From assembly GCF_026248685.1 (NCBI RefSeq), contig NZ_CP111041.1, forward strand, positions 372,001-436,000: a stretch of DNA of 64,000 nucleotides, in the 5' to 3' direction. The position numbers and the translations under genes are program-made. How positions within the stretch are numbered: the stretch's first letter is position 1; each line of letters starts with the position of its first letter. Below are positions 1-8,838 of this stretch, in pieces. The DNA is from Haladaptatus caseinilyticus. GTDB lineage: Archaea; Halobacteriota; Halobacteria; Halobacteriales; Haladaptataceae. Under the pieces are notes generated by a model that was not told the DNA's origin, did not search any database, and was given only the letters and a program-made list of their open reading frames with translations.

Positions 1-4
1 ATAT

Positions 5-907
5 ATGCCAGTCCATCCGGAAGCTCGCGATTGCAGCGATAGTATTCCACAGATAGACGTCGATGAGGTGATGGATATCGACCGAAACGTACGCGACATT
101 GATCCGGCGGTTGTCGTGTACAACCATCGTTATCGAATCGAGGATATCGATTTTTACGACGAGTACCCTCTCGTCCATATCCGCCACGGTGCATCCATTG
201 GACGCGGAGAAGTAGACGTAACTGTCGCATCGATCGGTCACGCTATCGATGTCGCCCTTGCGCCGGGTGAGCGGTGGGCGCGGCGATATCGAGAAGCGTT
301 TCCCGACGACGTTCGCGTCGCGGTCGTTGGTATTCCGGAAGCCGACGACTTGGTTGCCGCGGAATCACCCCGTCAAAAACGGGTGCTATACGCTCCAACC
401 AATCACAACTACGGCGGCGGTTCGTACCTCGCCACTGCGGAAACGGTCCTCGATACGTTTGCAGACACCGAATACGAGCTTCTCTTTCGGCCCCATCCGA
501 TGGACCAGACAGAGGAGCCGGGTCGTTCGCTCACACAAGCCTGCAGGGAACGAATCGCGTCCCTTCCAAACGTGATCTTCGACGAACACTCGACGCCGGG
601 TGAGAGTATGCTGAATGCCGATATACTCATCTCCGATTATTCCGGAATCGTCGCCGAATGGCTACACACTGGACGTCCGCTAATACAGTTTACCGACATC
701 GCTGCTGAGGATAATACCGTCCCCGAAATCGGTAATGTGATGAGTATCGCTGACTTCGACGTTTCGGTTATTGACGATCTCTACAACCATGGCTCATCGA
801 AACCGGTCGCCAAACGCGAAGCAGCGTTTCGCGCGGAACTCGGGATCCCAATGGACGGGCATGCCGGTGAACGTGCCGCTACGGAGGTAATCGCATGCAC
901 GCGGTAA
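5..907 (+). CDS. CDP-glycerol glycerophosphotransferase family protein (5' end may lie outside window)
   Basis: Resembles the TagB/TagF family, which transfers glycerophosphate from CDP-glycerol to a lipid- or glycan-linked acceptor at the cytoplasmic membrane face. Visible family marks are an RHG triad at residues 60-62, a LYAPT strand at 128-132, RPHP at 162-165 and the donor-site SDYSGIVAEWL at 210-220. At 300 residues it is shorter than full TagF proteins, and the ATG sits four bases into the window, so an upstream start is possible. Its end overlaps the nucleotidyltransferase by 13 bases, implying translational coupling. Family assignment is good; the acceptor in an archaeon is unknown. 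Confidence 0.82.
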   Translation: MPVHPEARDCSDSIPQIDVDEVMDIDRNVRDIDPAVVVYNHRYRIEDIDFYDEYPLVHIRHGASIGRGEVDVTVASIGHAIDVALAPGERWARRYREAFPDDVRVAVVGIPEADDLVAAESPRQKRVLYAPTNHNYGGGSYLATAETVLDTFADTEYELLFRPHPMDQTEEPGRSLTQACRERIASLPNVIFDEHSTPGESMLNADILISDYSGIVAEWLHTGRPLIQFTDIAAEDNTVPEIGNVMSIADFDVSVIDDLYNHGSSKPVAKREAAFRAELGIPMDGHAGERAATEVIACTR

Positions 908-1566
908 TCTTGGCGGCCGGTTGTGGGAGTCGAATGGGAGACTCGACGGCAGACATTCCAAAGGCATTCCTCGAGATTCACGGTCGGACGCTTTTCGATC
1001 GCCAACGAACAGCGCTTCGCGACCGCGTTGACGGACTTACGATCGTACTTGGGTATCAATACGAAAACATTGTCGACGATCTTACCGCAGTCGAAGCTAT
1101 CGTCTTGGAGCAGTGGGAAGAGTACGAAAACGCCGAATCGCTTCGATGTGCTCTCGAACGCATCAATGACGACGTTCTCGTGCTGAACGGTGACGTCGTG
1201 GTCGCACCGTCAGTTCTCGACCGATTACTGCGACGGTATGCGGCGTTGAACGGCCGGTACAACGTCGTGGTCTGTCTGCCGGGTATCCAGAATGACCACA
1301 CTGCGATTCAATGTGATGAAACAGGGACCGTTATCGGCTACGGAATGATACCCGGATATCGACATGCCGGCGTCGGAATCGTTAGTCAACGGTATCGACA
1401 TGAAGCGATGGATTTCCTCGCTCAAAATCAAACTGAATGGTATCCGCACATTTACCATAAACTTCCAACGAAGGGACTATTCATTTCCCCTACCAGCCAT
1501 ATAGAAATCAACAGGCCGAAAGACCTCAGAGTAGCCCACGATCGGATGCCTTCCCTCGAATACTGA
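895..1566 (+). CDS. Sugar/choline-phosphate nucleotidyltransferase (LicC/MobA-like)
   Basis: NTP-transferase of the GT-A-like fold, 223 residues, activating a phosphorylated alcohol or sugar as its NDP derivative. The N-terminal LAAGCGSRMG (residues 6-15) is the nucleotide-binding loop, PK at 22-23 follows, and NGDV at 98-101 supplies the metal-binding aspartate. The YENAESLRCAL stretch (77-87) resembles the region of LicC-type phosphocholine cytidylyltransferases where a serine-rich turn contacts substrate. Overlap with the upstream transferase suggests it makes the CDP-linked donor used there. The classical CDP-glycerol enzyme TagD has another fold, so this would be a non-orthologous replacement or may make a different donor. 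Confidence 0.8.
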   Translation: MHAVILAAGCGSRMGDSTADIPKAFLEIHGRTLFDRQRTALRDRVDGLTIVLGYQYENIVDDLTAVEAIVLEQWEEYENAESLRCALERINDDVLVLNGDVVVAPSVLDRLLRRYAALNGRYNVVVCLPGIQNDHTAIQCDETGTVIGYGMIPGYRHAGVGIVSQRYRHEAMDFLAQNQTEWYPHIYHKLPTKGLFISPTSHIEINRPKDLRVAHDRMPSLEY

Positions 1567-1599
1567 CGTTCACTAACACAACTTCAAAGCGGTAGACTT

Positions 1600-1607
1600 A
1601 TTTTAAA
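1600..1607 (+). promoter_or_regulatory. TATA-like box for the glycerophosphodiesterase gene
   Basis: An ATTTTAAA run lies about 24-31 bases before the ATG at 1631, the distance expected for an archaeal TATA box driving a leaderless mRNA. It indicates that the phosphodiesterase has its own promoter. Confidence 0.45.
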
Positions 1608-1630
1608 TTGCCCTATGAAACCCGTAAGTC

Positions 1631-2329
1631 ATGGAACTCATCGCCCATCGAGGGTGCGCAGAACAATATCCAGAGAATACCGTCTACGCGGTTGAGCAAG
1701 CATCGGCTCGTTTTTCGACCATCGAGATAGACGTCCGTCGGTGCCGATCGGGAGAAATCGTTGTCTTTCACGACAAAATCCTCGAGCGCGTGACCGACGG
1801 AAGTGGCTCGATCGCTAGAATGGAGTGGAACCAACTACGAGAACTCGAAATCCTAAACTCCGGCGAACGAATTCCGCTACTATCCGAAGCGCTTACTGCA
1901 ATTCCCTCGGGTGTGCATGTTCAGATAGAACTTAAACAGACGGGAATCGCGGCCGATGTGCTACGGCAAATTGAAAACATCGGCGTGAATGCACGTGTCA
2001 CTTCGTTTCTCCCGAGCGCATTAACCGAAGTTCGGGAACACGACCCGGGAATGGCGCGTGGGTACCTGTTCGGTGAGAAGGTTGGCATCACCGCCGGTAT
2101 TCAAACCGCACTCGCCCTCGATTGTGACTCGCTCCACCCCCATTCGCGGCAATGTATCCAAACGGAAATCGTCGATTTCGCTCACGAAAACGAATTCGAC
2201 GTGATCGCGTGGGGGGCCAGCGACGAAATGACTGTTCGTGAGCTTCACATGGCCGGCGTCGACGCCGCCACCGCCGACCGATACATGCCGATTACACAGG
2301 AAGAGACCAACCCATTGGTTGCAGACTAA
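1631..2329 (+). CDS. ugpQ: Glycerophosphodiester phosphodiesterase (GDPD family)
   Basis: Hydrolyses glycerophosphodiesters to sn-glycerol 3-phosphate and an alcohol. The TIM-barrel signature is complete: HRG at residues 6-8, PEN at 14-16, EID at 32-34 (metal ligands), the catalytic FHD at 46-48, and IELK at 99-102. Length (232 residues) matches single-domain bacterial UgpQ; there is no signal peptide, so it is cytoplasmic. It follows the CDP-glycerol-type transferase and nucleotidyltransferase with a 64-base gap and a separate TATA-like element. Together the three genes could build, remodel or recycle a glycerophosphate-containing lipid or polymer. Confidence 0.88.
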   Translation: MELIAHRGCAEQYPENTVYAVEQASARFSTIEIDVRRCRSGEIVVFHDKILERVTDGSGSIARMEWNQLRELEILNSGERIPLLSEALTAIPSGVHVQIELKQTGIAADVLRQIENIGVNARVTSFLPSALTEVREHDPGMARGYLFGEKVGITAGIQTALALDCDSLHPHSRQCIQTEIVDFAHENEFDVIAWGASDEMTVRELHMAGVDAATADRYMPITQEETNPLVAD

Positions 2330-2850
2330 AACGCTCTTCACGATAACCACCCTGAAATTCTCATGCCCCTCTTTACCGAGTACTACGAGTCAAAACAGAT
2401 CGCTAACGATTGAGCAGAAAAAGTAGTGGAGATGATTATGACCGTAACGCTTTCTCACTGATGCTTTCTTCATAGTCTGGCCCGATTCTCCAATGTCGCC
2501 CTCAAACAGCTTTCCGTGCTAGCCATGCGTGCAAGCAGGCCAGAAGGAACTGCCGAGCTGACTATCGCTTCGCTCTTTTCCCATAGCACGCCGATTGTCG
2601 TTCTCGGATCTCACCGACCAACGAACGCTCATGGAAAGTGCGAATGCTGCGACTGACGATACACCCGAGATACCGATGGTCCTCTTTGTCTGAGTACAAC
2701 GGCACGCAGCGATCGATACCAATGACGAGAAAAAGACCGTCGAAAGCGAACAAGCGGATATTGGCACGACGGGTGGTCCCGTCATTCATCTCTTGTGAAG
2801 ATGAGTACAGGTATCGCGATATCGGATGTCGCCAGCGAAGTTCGACGTCG
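2330..2850. other. Gene-free stretch with possible decayed coding sequence
   Basis: No intact gene seen. Between about 2545 and 2785 on the plus strand one frame reads as halophilic-looking acidic peptide interrupted by a stop near 2691 and ending near 2784; it may be more of the gene whose remnant follows at 2851, but I cannot identify it. Confidence 0.4.
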
Positions 2851-3087
2851 TATATCGATGCAGTGCAAAAAGGATCGATTCGAGTGGTGAGTGAGTACCG
2901 TGATCCGGAAACGATTTGTGAGGAACTACGGTCATGGGTGGAACGCATCGAGCGTGGAATGGTCGAATCAAGTGCATTGGTGATTACAAACCGTGGTTCA
3001 AAGAAGCGAGAGGACTACACGCAATCGACGCGGAGTGTGGCGGCACTGGAGCGAGCGGCTGAATTGGGGGTTTGTCCGGCGCTGGCT
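2851..3087 (+). pseudogene. Remnant of a family B DNA polymerase (C-terminal part)
   Basis: About 79 codons read like the region near the C-terminus of haloarchaeal/plasmid-type family B DNA polymerases: EYRDPETICEELRSWVERI, then LVITNRGSKKREDYTQ and STRSVAALERAAELGV. There is no catalytic palm domain, no start codon in a sensible place, and the similarity stops just before the oppositely oriented SRPBCC gene. I read it as a relic of a mobile or viral replication gene. The identification rests on remembered family sequence and needs a profile search. Confidence 0.55.
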
Positions 3088-3099
3088 TTCGCGAAGCTT

Positions 3100-3558
3100 T
3101 TAGAGAGGACGCACTTCGTCGGTTTCAAGGATGGTCTTCAGATTCCCGCCCTCTTCTCTCATATGCATCCGGACGGCATCGAATTCTCGCCGGTTGAGCC
3201 ACGCACCGACCGGGCCGGTTCGTACCTTGATTCGTTGAGTGAGGTCACAGCCGCTCTCGTGGGGATCGATCTTGAAGCTAATCGATGGCATAAGTATCCC
3301 GACTAGCCGTGAGGTGGGTTTGAACTCGATATATCGGTCAGGAACGACCTCCGTGAACTGGACCGTCTTTTTCTGCCTCTTTCCTGCGATTTGTTCCTCG
3401 AAGTAAGCGATCGCTCCTTGTTCTAACCCATCTCCAGTATTCCATCGGAACTGGATATGATCGGGATGCCACCGTCGATAGTTCACATCCATCGTTTCGA
3501 AGAAGTGATAGACCTCCTCCGGAGATGCGGTCACTCGGGTGGTTTCTTCTAAGATCAT
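3100..3558 (-). CDS. SRPBCC (START-like) family protein
   Basis: 152-residue single-domain protein of the SRPBCC/polyketide-cyclase-like fold, a cavity fold binding lipids or small hydrophobic molecules. It shows the usual opening TTRVTASPEEVYHFF (residues 6-20), a central beta-sheet rich stretch and a long C-terminal helix (about 122-147) that would close the cavity. No signal peptide or membrane segment. It stands alone between a polymerase remnant and the divergent SulP gene, so context gives no clue to ligand. Confidence 0.75.
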   Translation of the reverse strand: MILEETTRVTASPEEVYHFFETMDVNYRRWHPDHIQFRWNTGDGLEQGAIAYFEEQIAGKRQKKTVQFTEVVPDRYIEFKPTSRLVGILMPSISFKIDPHESGCDLTQRIKVRTGPVGAWLNRREFDAVRMHMREEGGNLKTILETDEVRPL

Positions 3559-3749
3559 CGCTGTCCCCTATAATTGTCTCCGCAGATGATAGCTGTTTGT
3601 TCAAGAAGGAAGTCTCACTTGATGACTCGGATAATTATTGACTCAACACGACCTAAATAGCAAAATCCCACTAGAGATAGAATATATGTGTAATATTTTT
3701 GTCCTCAAACGACGTACTCCGTTCGGGTTCGATATCTGGGGAGAAAATC

Positions 3750-5462
3750 ATGGCAAACAACAGTCTTTCACAACGGATCACACAGGGACTCCAGTCGGAT
3801 CTCCCCGTGACGAAGTGGCTTCCAGAGTACGACCGAGCGTGGCTCCGAACCGACATCGTATCGGGTCTCACAGTCTCAGCGGCGGTCATTCCCGGCGGTT
3901 TAGCATACGCCTCGCTCGCTGGATTGCCTCCTCAGACAGGGCTGTACGCCGCCCTAATGGGTGCTCTTACGTACGTGATTTTCGCCTCATCTCGACAGGT
4001 AATCGTCGGCCCGACGTCACCGCTCGCTGTGTTGCTCCTCACGGAAGTGGGCCCCATCGCAGCCGGGAGTGCGATGGAATACATATCTCTCGTCACCACG
4101 ACGACGATCATGGTTGGAATCATTTGCGTGTTCGCCTGGATATTCAGACTCGGCGACCTCGTGAACTTCATTTCCGGGTCCGTACTCACCGGCTTCGCGT
4201 CCGGTGCCGGTCTCTACATCATTTCCACGCAACTCGGGAAACTTTTCGGTATCTCGGGCTCCTCGGGTACCTTCTTTCAGCGCGTCGGGTTTATCATCAC
4301 TCACCTGAACGAGGCACAGTTCACGACGGTCGCCGTCGGACTCATCTCCATCGTCCTATTATTACTTGGAAAACGATTTTTACCGCGCGCACCGACTGCG
4401 CTCCTCGTCGTTCTGCTCGCCATCGCTGTATCGTCGATCCTGAACCTTCAAGCACAGGGTGTCACGATCGTCGGCCAAATCCAGAGTGGTCTCCCCCCGG
4501 TCACGGCCCCCCTAATTCCGTCGATCGGCGTCGTCGAGTCGCTCGTCCCGGTGGCCTTGGCACTCTTTATCCTCTCATATGTGCAAGGAATCGGGGCTGT
4601 TCAAACGTTTGCACGTCGAAACAACTACCGGGCAGACCCCGACCAAGAACTCCTCGCTGATGGGGCTGCGAACGTCGGTGCCGGATTGTTCGGTGGATTC
4701 GTCGTCGGAGGGAGCATGTCGAGGTCGGCACTCAACGACTCGATGGATGGGAAATCGCAGCTCGTCAGCGCGGTGGTCGTCGGCGTTCTCGTCGTCGTCC
4801 TCTTGTTTCTGACCGGGTTGTTCACGACGCTCCCGGATGCTACGTTGGGAGCCGTGGTTACTGTTGCTGTCCTTGGCATCATCGATGTTGATGGGATGCA
4901 GCGACTCCGTTCCATCAGCCAGAACGAATTCATCATCGCATTGGCGGCGTTGCTCGGTGTGCTCGCCCTCGGGATGCTCTGGGGCGTGTTCATCGGTGTC
5001 TTTCTCTCGCTCGCGATCGCCATCTCACGAGCGAGTAATCCCAAGAAAGAGGTGCTCGCGCGAATTCCTGGGACCGACCATTTCGCCAGCCGAGAGCAAC
5101 ACTCGGAAGCGATAGAGGAACCGGGCGTCCTCGTGTACCGCGTGGATGCCGGGTTGTTTTACGCGAACACGAATAGTGTTCAGGACGACCTCCTCGAGAG
5201 AATCGAGGAGCACGAGACGCCGGTCGACCTCATCGTCTTCGACTTGTCCTCTTCACCCATGGTGGATCTTGCGTCCGTGGAGATGTTTGAAGACTTGCAC
5301 CGGACACTCGAGCCGCGTGGAATCGACCTCCGTTTGGCGGGGGTGAACGAACAAGTACTGGAAATGTTCGAGGCAGCGTCCTTAGACGAGACACTCGGTG
5401 ATATCCACGAGGAAGAGACGGTGGCGTCGATCATCGATACGGTGAAAAACCCGACTCGGTGA
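3750..5462 (+). CDS. SulP family inorganic anion transporter with STAS domain
   Basis: Membrane transporter of the SLC26/SulP family (sulfate, bicarbonate or another anion). The 570-residue protein has the N-terminal family signature VIPGGLAYASLAGLPPQTGL and TSPLAV, some 10-12 hydrophobic segments, then a cytoplasmic STAS domain over about the last 115 residues (FDLSSSPMVDLASVEMF). The ATG at 3750 is chosen over an in-frame one at 3699 because homologous sequence begins here and a GGGGAG ribosome site lies 8 bases upstream. It is followed convergently, after 26 bases, by a Na+/H+ antiporter, consistent with Na+-coupled anion uptake, though that link is inferred. Confidence 0.92.
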   Translation: MANNSLSQRITQGLQSDLPVTKWLPEYDRAWLRTDIVSGLTVSAAVIPGGLAYASLAGLPPQTGLYAALMGALTYVIFASSRQVIVGPTSPLAVLLLTEVGPIAAGSAMEYISLVTTTTIMVGIICVFAWIFRLGDLVNFISGSVLTGFASGAGLYIISTQLGKLFGISGSSGTFFQRVGFIITHLNEAQFTTVAVGLISIVLLLLGKRFLPRAPTALLVVLLAIAVSSILNLQAQGVTIVGQIQSGLPPVTAPLIPSIGVVESLVPVALALFILSYVQGIGAVQTFARRNNYRADPDQELLADGAANVGAGLFGGFVVGGSMSRSALNDSMDGKSQLVSAVVVGVLVVVLLFLTGLFTTLPDATLGAVVTVAVLGIIDVDGMQRLRSISQNEFIIALAALLGVLALGMLWGVFIGVFLSLAIAISRASNPKKEVLARIPGTDHFASREQHSEAIEEPGVLVYRVDAGLFYANTNSVQDDLLERIEEHETPVDLIVFDLSSSPMVDLASVEMFEDLHRTLEPRGIDLRLAGVNEQVLEMFEAASLDETLGDIHEEETVASIIDTVKNPTR

Positions 5463-5488
5463 AAGACGGGACGACAATGACGCTCCAC

Positions 5489-7228
5489 TCACCGCTCGGA
5501 GCGACCACCCTCTCGCGAGCGGTCTTCTGGCTGAGACGTACCCGTCTGGGTGGCCGCACCGTCGCCGAGGTCCACCTTCCCGAGTTGCTTGCGCCAGTAC
5601 GGCGTAAAGCCCGGCGGTGTCGGTTCCTCCACGGTCCACCGGTCGGCTTGAACGCGGTCGAGTTCGACTTCGACGTCCGCTAGTAGGCGTTCACCAACGT
5701 CTTTGCTTATCTCGCCCCGCTGTATCGCGTCCTCGATGGCGTCGTGTTCCGCTACGAGGATTCGGTGCTGTCCGAGTCGTTCTTCGTGGCGTTCGATCTC
5801 GGGATGTTGATCGAGTAACGACTTGATTGCAGCCTCGAGTTTCGCACGTTCCCGTTTGGAAACCGTGGTCAGGTCCTCGTAGGCGCTCGTCGGTATCTCA
5901 TCACGGTCCAGGAGGCGTTCTGCGGAGGTAAGAGCAGCAGAAACAGCGTTGAGACGTCCGATGAGTGCCTCGTAGAGTTGCTGTGCTGGCGTCTGCTGTC
6001 GGATTCCGACTCGGGTGATGAGTCGTCCCATCGTCGGACTGTTGACGAGGAGGGTGAACGCAGCGACACCGAAAACGAGCGCGGAAAGCCGTTCTGCTCG
6101 GCCAGGAAACGTTTCGGCGATACTCAGTGCGAGCGCAATCGAGACCGACGCATGGATACCGCTCCAGGTCAGGACGTGTTGGTAGGAACGTGGAATCGGC
6201 CTTGCCTGCCATCGATTGAGGAGACCGACCAGCGGATAAATAACGACGGCGCGTGCGAGGAAGACGATGACGATGGCGATGACGATCTGGACGCCGTATT
6301 CGACGAGGAGGTCGAATGGGGTAATGATGCCGACGACCACGAAAATCAGCGTGTTTGCGATGAAATCCGCGTACTCCCAGATAGCTTCGACGCTGAAATG
6401 CGTCTCCGGGGAGATATCCGTTCGGTCGGCACGGGATGCGAGGAAGATACCGGCGGTGAGCGTTCCGATGACACCACTGGTTCCGAGAACATCGAGAAAC
6501 AGGTAGACACCATAGGCGGCGACCAACGTGACGACCACCGCTGTTTGACTGTCATCCACGAAGGCGATCAGTTCGTACGAGAGATACCCGACCGCGGCAC
6601 CGACGAGCGCGCCACCGACGAGTGCGACGAGGATGCCGACACCGACGTCGAAGAGAAACGCGCTTGGAATGACGAACTCTTGGGTCGCCAAATCCTGCGA
6701 TTCTGCCTCGATAATGACCGCCAAAATCGACGAGTAGACAACGATTGAGACGCCGTCGTTCAGGAGGCTCTCGCCCTCGACGAGGATGTTGAGACGTTCG
6801 GGGACACCGAGGTTCTCGAAGACTGCGAGGACCGAGACGGGATCGGTTGGCATGATGATAGCACCGAAGAGGATAGCAACCGCAAGCGAGAAGCCGAACG
6901 CGAACTGCCCGACAACGGCAATTATAGCGATGGAAAGGAGCATTCCCAGAATGGCGAGGACGAGAATAGGGATCAGATTCTGGCGAAACGCTTCGACGTT
7001 GATGTTGATCGCGTCGTTGAAAATCAGCGCCGGAAGCAAGGCGAGCAAGATGAACTCGGACGACGGGTCGACTTCGACTGGTGAACCGAGGATAGAGATG
7101 ACTAAACCCGCGACGAGAAGACCCGTCGTGTACTGCAGTTGGGTATATTTCGCGACGACGATGCCGACGACACCGGCAATCGCGAAGAGATACAGAATGA
7201 CGATAAGTTGCTCTTCAATCCCACCCAT
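5489..7228 (-). CDS. nhaP: Na+/H+ antiporter, CPA1 (NhaP) family
   Basis: 579-residue cation/proton antiporter. About 12 membrane segments fill residues 5-400; family marks are PALIFNDAI, IIMPTDPVSVLAV, the ion-binding EGESLLNDGVSIV, and TWSGIHASVSIALAL, which corresponds to the conserved arginine/serine helix of CPA1 proteins. A soluble charged, probably coiled tail of some 150 residues follows, richer in Glu/Arg than most short NhaPs. Start 7228 was preferred to 7312 because the first transmembrane helix begins a few residues later. It exports Na+ in exchange for H+; haloarchaea keep several paralogues. Confidence 0.9.
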   Translation of the reverse strand: MGGIEEQLIVILYLFAIAGVVGIVVAKYTQLQYTTGLLVAGLVISILGSPVEVDPSSEFILLALLPALIFNDAININVEAFRQNLIPILVLAILGMLLSIAIIAVVGQFAFGFSLAVAILFGAIIMPTDPVSVLAVFENLGVPERLNILVEGESLLNDGVSIVVYSSILAVIIEAESQDLATQEFVIPSAFLFDVGVGILVALVGGALVGAAVGYLSYELIAFVDDSQTAVVVTLVAAYGVYLFLDVLGTSGVIGTLTAGIFLASRADRTDISPETHFSVEAIWEYADFIANTLIFVVVGIITPFDLLVEYGVQIVIAIVIVFLARAVVIYPLVGLLNRWQARPIPRSYQHVLTWSGIHASVSIALALSIAETFPGRAERLSALVFGVAAFTLLVNSPTMGRLITRVGIRQQTPAQQLYEALIGRLNAVSAALTSAERLLDRDEIPTSAYEDLTTVSKRERAKLEAAIKSLLDQHPEIERHEERLGQHRILVAEHDAIEDAIQRGEISKDVGERLLADVEVELDRVQADRWTVEEPTPPGFTPYWRKQLGKVDLGDGAATQTGTSQPEDRSREGGRSER

Positions 7229-7230
7229 AT

Positions 7231-7242
7231 GTGATATATCAC
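7231..7242 (-). promoter_or_regulatory. 12-bp perfect palindrome just before nhaP
   Basis: GTGATATATCAC is identical on both strands and ends two bases before the ATG at 7228. The ATATAT core is too close to the start codon to be its TATA box unless the true start is further in; an operator or translation-initiation element is more likely. Confidence 0.45.
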
Positions 7243-7630
7243 TCCCAACATCATTATTCTTGCACCCGTCGATCGACAGGCCATGAATTCCCGGATCTAG
7301 CGAAAATACCACCGCTGTCGCAGTCGCTCACGGGGAAAGCCCAAGTCACGAACTCTGTGATTATGTCGACGCAGTATATCTTCGATTTCTGCTCGTCCTA
7401 CAAGGTGCCACTCGGCTACTGGATATGCGCTGATTTCACTGCTCGTGGCAGTCCATTCCTACTGTTCTGGGCTCTCGACACGATGGTTTCTCCAAGTACC
7501 AACCCGTCTGTCCTAGCGCGAATCCCATACGCTCGAGTGCTCGTCTACCGATTCGATTTGTGTTCCGGCCCCAACTGAAAGTGGTCTGCTCACCGAATTG
7601 TAGATCACTAATGATTAGATCTTACATTCT
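7243..7630. other. Gene-free stretch
   Basis: No convincing gene. A 115-codon open frame on the plus strand (7231-7578) has no recognisable motif and uses codons unlike its neighbours, so it was left out. The region separates the divergent nhaP and Tat-exported protein genes and must hold both promoters. Confidence 0.5.
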
Positions 7631-7652
7631 TATTCGAATATAATTTAAATTA
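7631..7652 (+). promoter_or_regulatory. Two abutting AT-rich palindromes upstream of the Tat-exported protein
   Basis: TATTCGAATA (10 bp) and TAATTTAAATTA (12 bp) are both perfect palindromes placed end to end, with ATTCT/AGAAT arms at the outer edges. They lie 42-63 bases before the ATG at 7694, just upstream of a TTTATTTATTT TATA-like run. Confidence 0.45.
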
Positions 7653-7693
7653 GAATAACTTTATTTATTTCTAAGATTTATATTCATAATGCG

Positions 7694-8335
7694 ATGGCGG
7701 AAAACAACTCGACAAACGTCGATCAGACGACGCGTCGAACAGCACTCAAACGAATTGGTACCGTCGGTGTTTCCCTCGCAGGAATCGGGAGCATGGCCGA
7801 TTCCACTGCAGCGGCGACGAGTATCGGCATAACAAAAGGCGACAGTAGTAAAAGCGGTAGTGGCAACACGCGTGTCGGATCTTATGCGCGTCCAAATGAT
7901 AACGAGATGGGGGCCCTTGCAAATGCCTCAGGTATCGGAAACGGTTCTGCGACTGCCCGATTATACGGCCGATTTAATCCAAGTAGTAATGGTTCCTATG
8001 ACGTCACAGCGGAGTATTATCGAGCGGGACGAACCTATACTGGTGGTTCGGGAAGTGCCACAGCGGATATTTCCCTTTTCGTCCGCGGAGACGGCCAAGG
8101 AATCAAACGCGATCAAGTCGAATCACCCAGTGGGAAAACGGTCGGCACTACGACCCAAACAGCAGGCTTTGAACTCTCCGGGTCTACTACGTATGATGTT
8201 GGTGTAGAGATCAAGGTCTCATGCGATGAGCCATTTGGGGCAGGCTCAGTTGCAGACTTCTTTAACAACCTTCCAACACAAAGTCCAAACAATCGATGTG
8301 TGGAGGTCAATCGGTTGAATATCAGTTCTCTATAA
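7694..8335 (+). CDS. Tat-exported hypothetical protein, Gly/Ser-rich
   Basis: 213 residues. The N-terminus has a twin-arginine signal (RR at 14-15, then LKRIGTVGVSLAGIG and an Ala-rich cleavage region around 35-42), so the protein is exported folded, as most haloarchaeal secreted proteins are. The mature part is rich in Gly, Ser, Asn and Thr with regularly spaced aromatic residues, suggesting a beta-rich surface or extracellular protein. Two cysteines near the C-terminus could pair. I recognise no family. The AT-rich promoter with palindromes suggests regulated expression. Confidence 0.75.
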   Translation: MAENNSTNVDQTTRRTALKRIGTVGVSLAGIGSMADSTAAATSIGITKGDSSKSGSGNTRVGSYARPNDNEMGALANASGIGNGSATARLYGRFNPSSNGSYDVTAEYYRAGRTYTGGSGSATADISLFVRGDGQGIKRDQVESPSGKTVGTTTQTAGFELSGSTTYDVGVEIKVSCDEPFGAGSVADFFNNLPTQSPNNRCVEVNRLNISSL

Positions 8336-8436
8336 ATTTTCCATTCGGAATAGGATTCTCGCATCTATTTTTATTGATGCTGTTAGAAATCACGGGACTC
8401 ATCGACGGTATCAATAAGAGCAACGACAACCCGAAT

Positions 8437-8694
8437 GAGTACCAGTACGTTGTCACACCGGATCACGTGACCGAAGACGAGATAGCCTACATCTGTCCGC
8501 ACTACGTCCACTGCAACGCTGGGTGCAAGCACATGGCTGCTGTCGAACCCGAAACTGACGACGGCACACACGAGGCGTTCCCATCGGAAAGGCGACGAAG
8601 ACGATGCCGAACCTGAAAGCTGCGACTGTGACGGCCACGATGGGTTCCCGCGCTGGGAGTGGTACGCACCGGTCGAAAGAGCCTGCCGAACTAA
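8437..8694 (+). pseudogene. Decayed SWIM zinc-finger protein
   Basis: One frame reads EYQYVVTPDHVTEDEIAYIC then PHYVHCNAGCKHMAAVE, the SWIM-type zinc finger of small haloarchaeal proteins, with the first cysteine of the CxC pair lost. After FPSE the frame shifts and continues as DDAEPESCDCDGHDGFP, and a second shift near 8660 restores VRTGRKSLPN and a stop at 8692. Thus at least two frameshifts and two lost metal ligands. The original start is not recoverable. Related fragments lie at 10876-11013 and 19839-20087. Confidence 0.7.
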
Positions 8695-8838
8695 CCTCAC
8701 TCGAACCTCCTTTTCATCGTTTGACGACTCTCAGCAAAAGTGAGTTGTTCCGGATTGCAGGGAGACGACTTTTGCGCTCACACGAGTGACCACAGGAGTG
8801 CAGCTATTATAGCATCAGGTCGAAATAAATGCCTATTT

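Noticed and set aside
3200-3306. Continuation of the polB remnant frame
   Set aside because: From about 3088 the frame only mirrors the SRPBCC gene on the other strand and no longer resembles polymerase.
3638-4660. Long plus-strand frame of 340 codons overlapping the SulP gene
   Set aside because: His/Arg/Pro-rich shadow of SulP in another frame with no family motifs.
5978-6748. 256-codon plus-strand frame opposite nhaP
   Set aside because: Acidic composition looks halophilic but is the mirror of hydrophobic antiporter codons on the other strand; nhaP motifs are decisive.
7231-7578. 115-codon plus-strand frame in the nhaP promoter gap
   Set aside because: Cys/Ser/Leu-rich, not acidic, no start context or motif.
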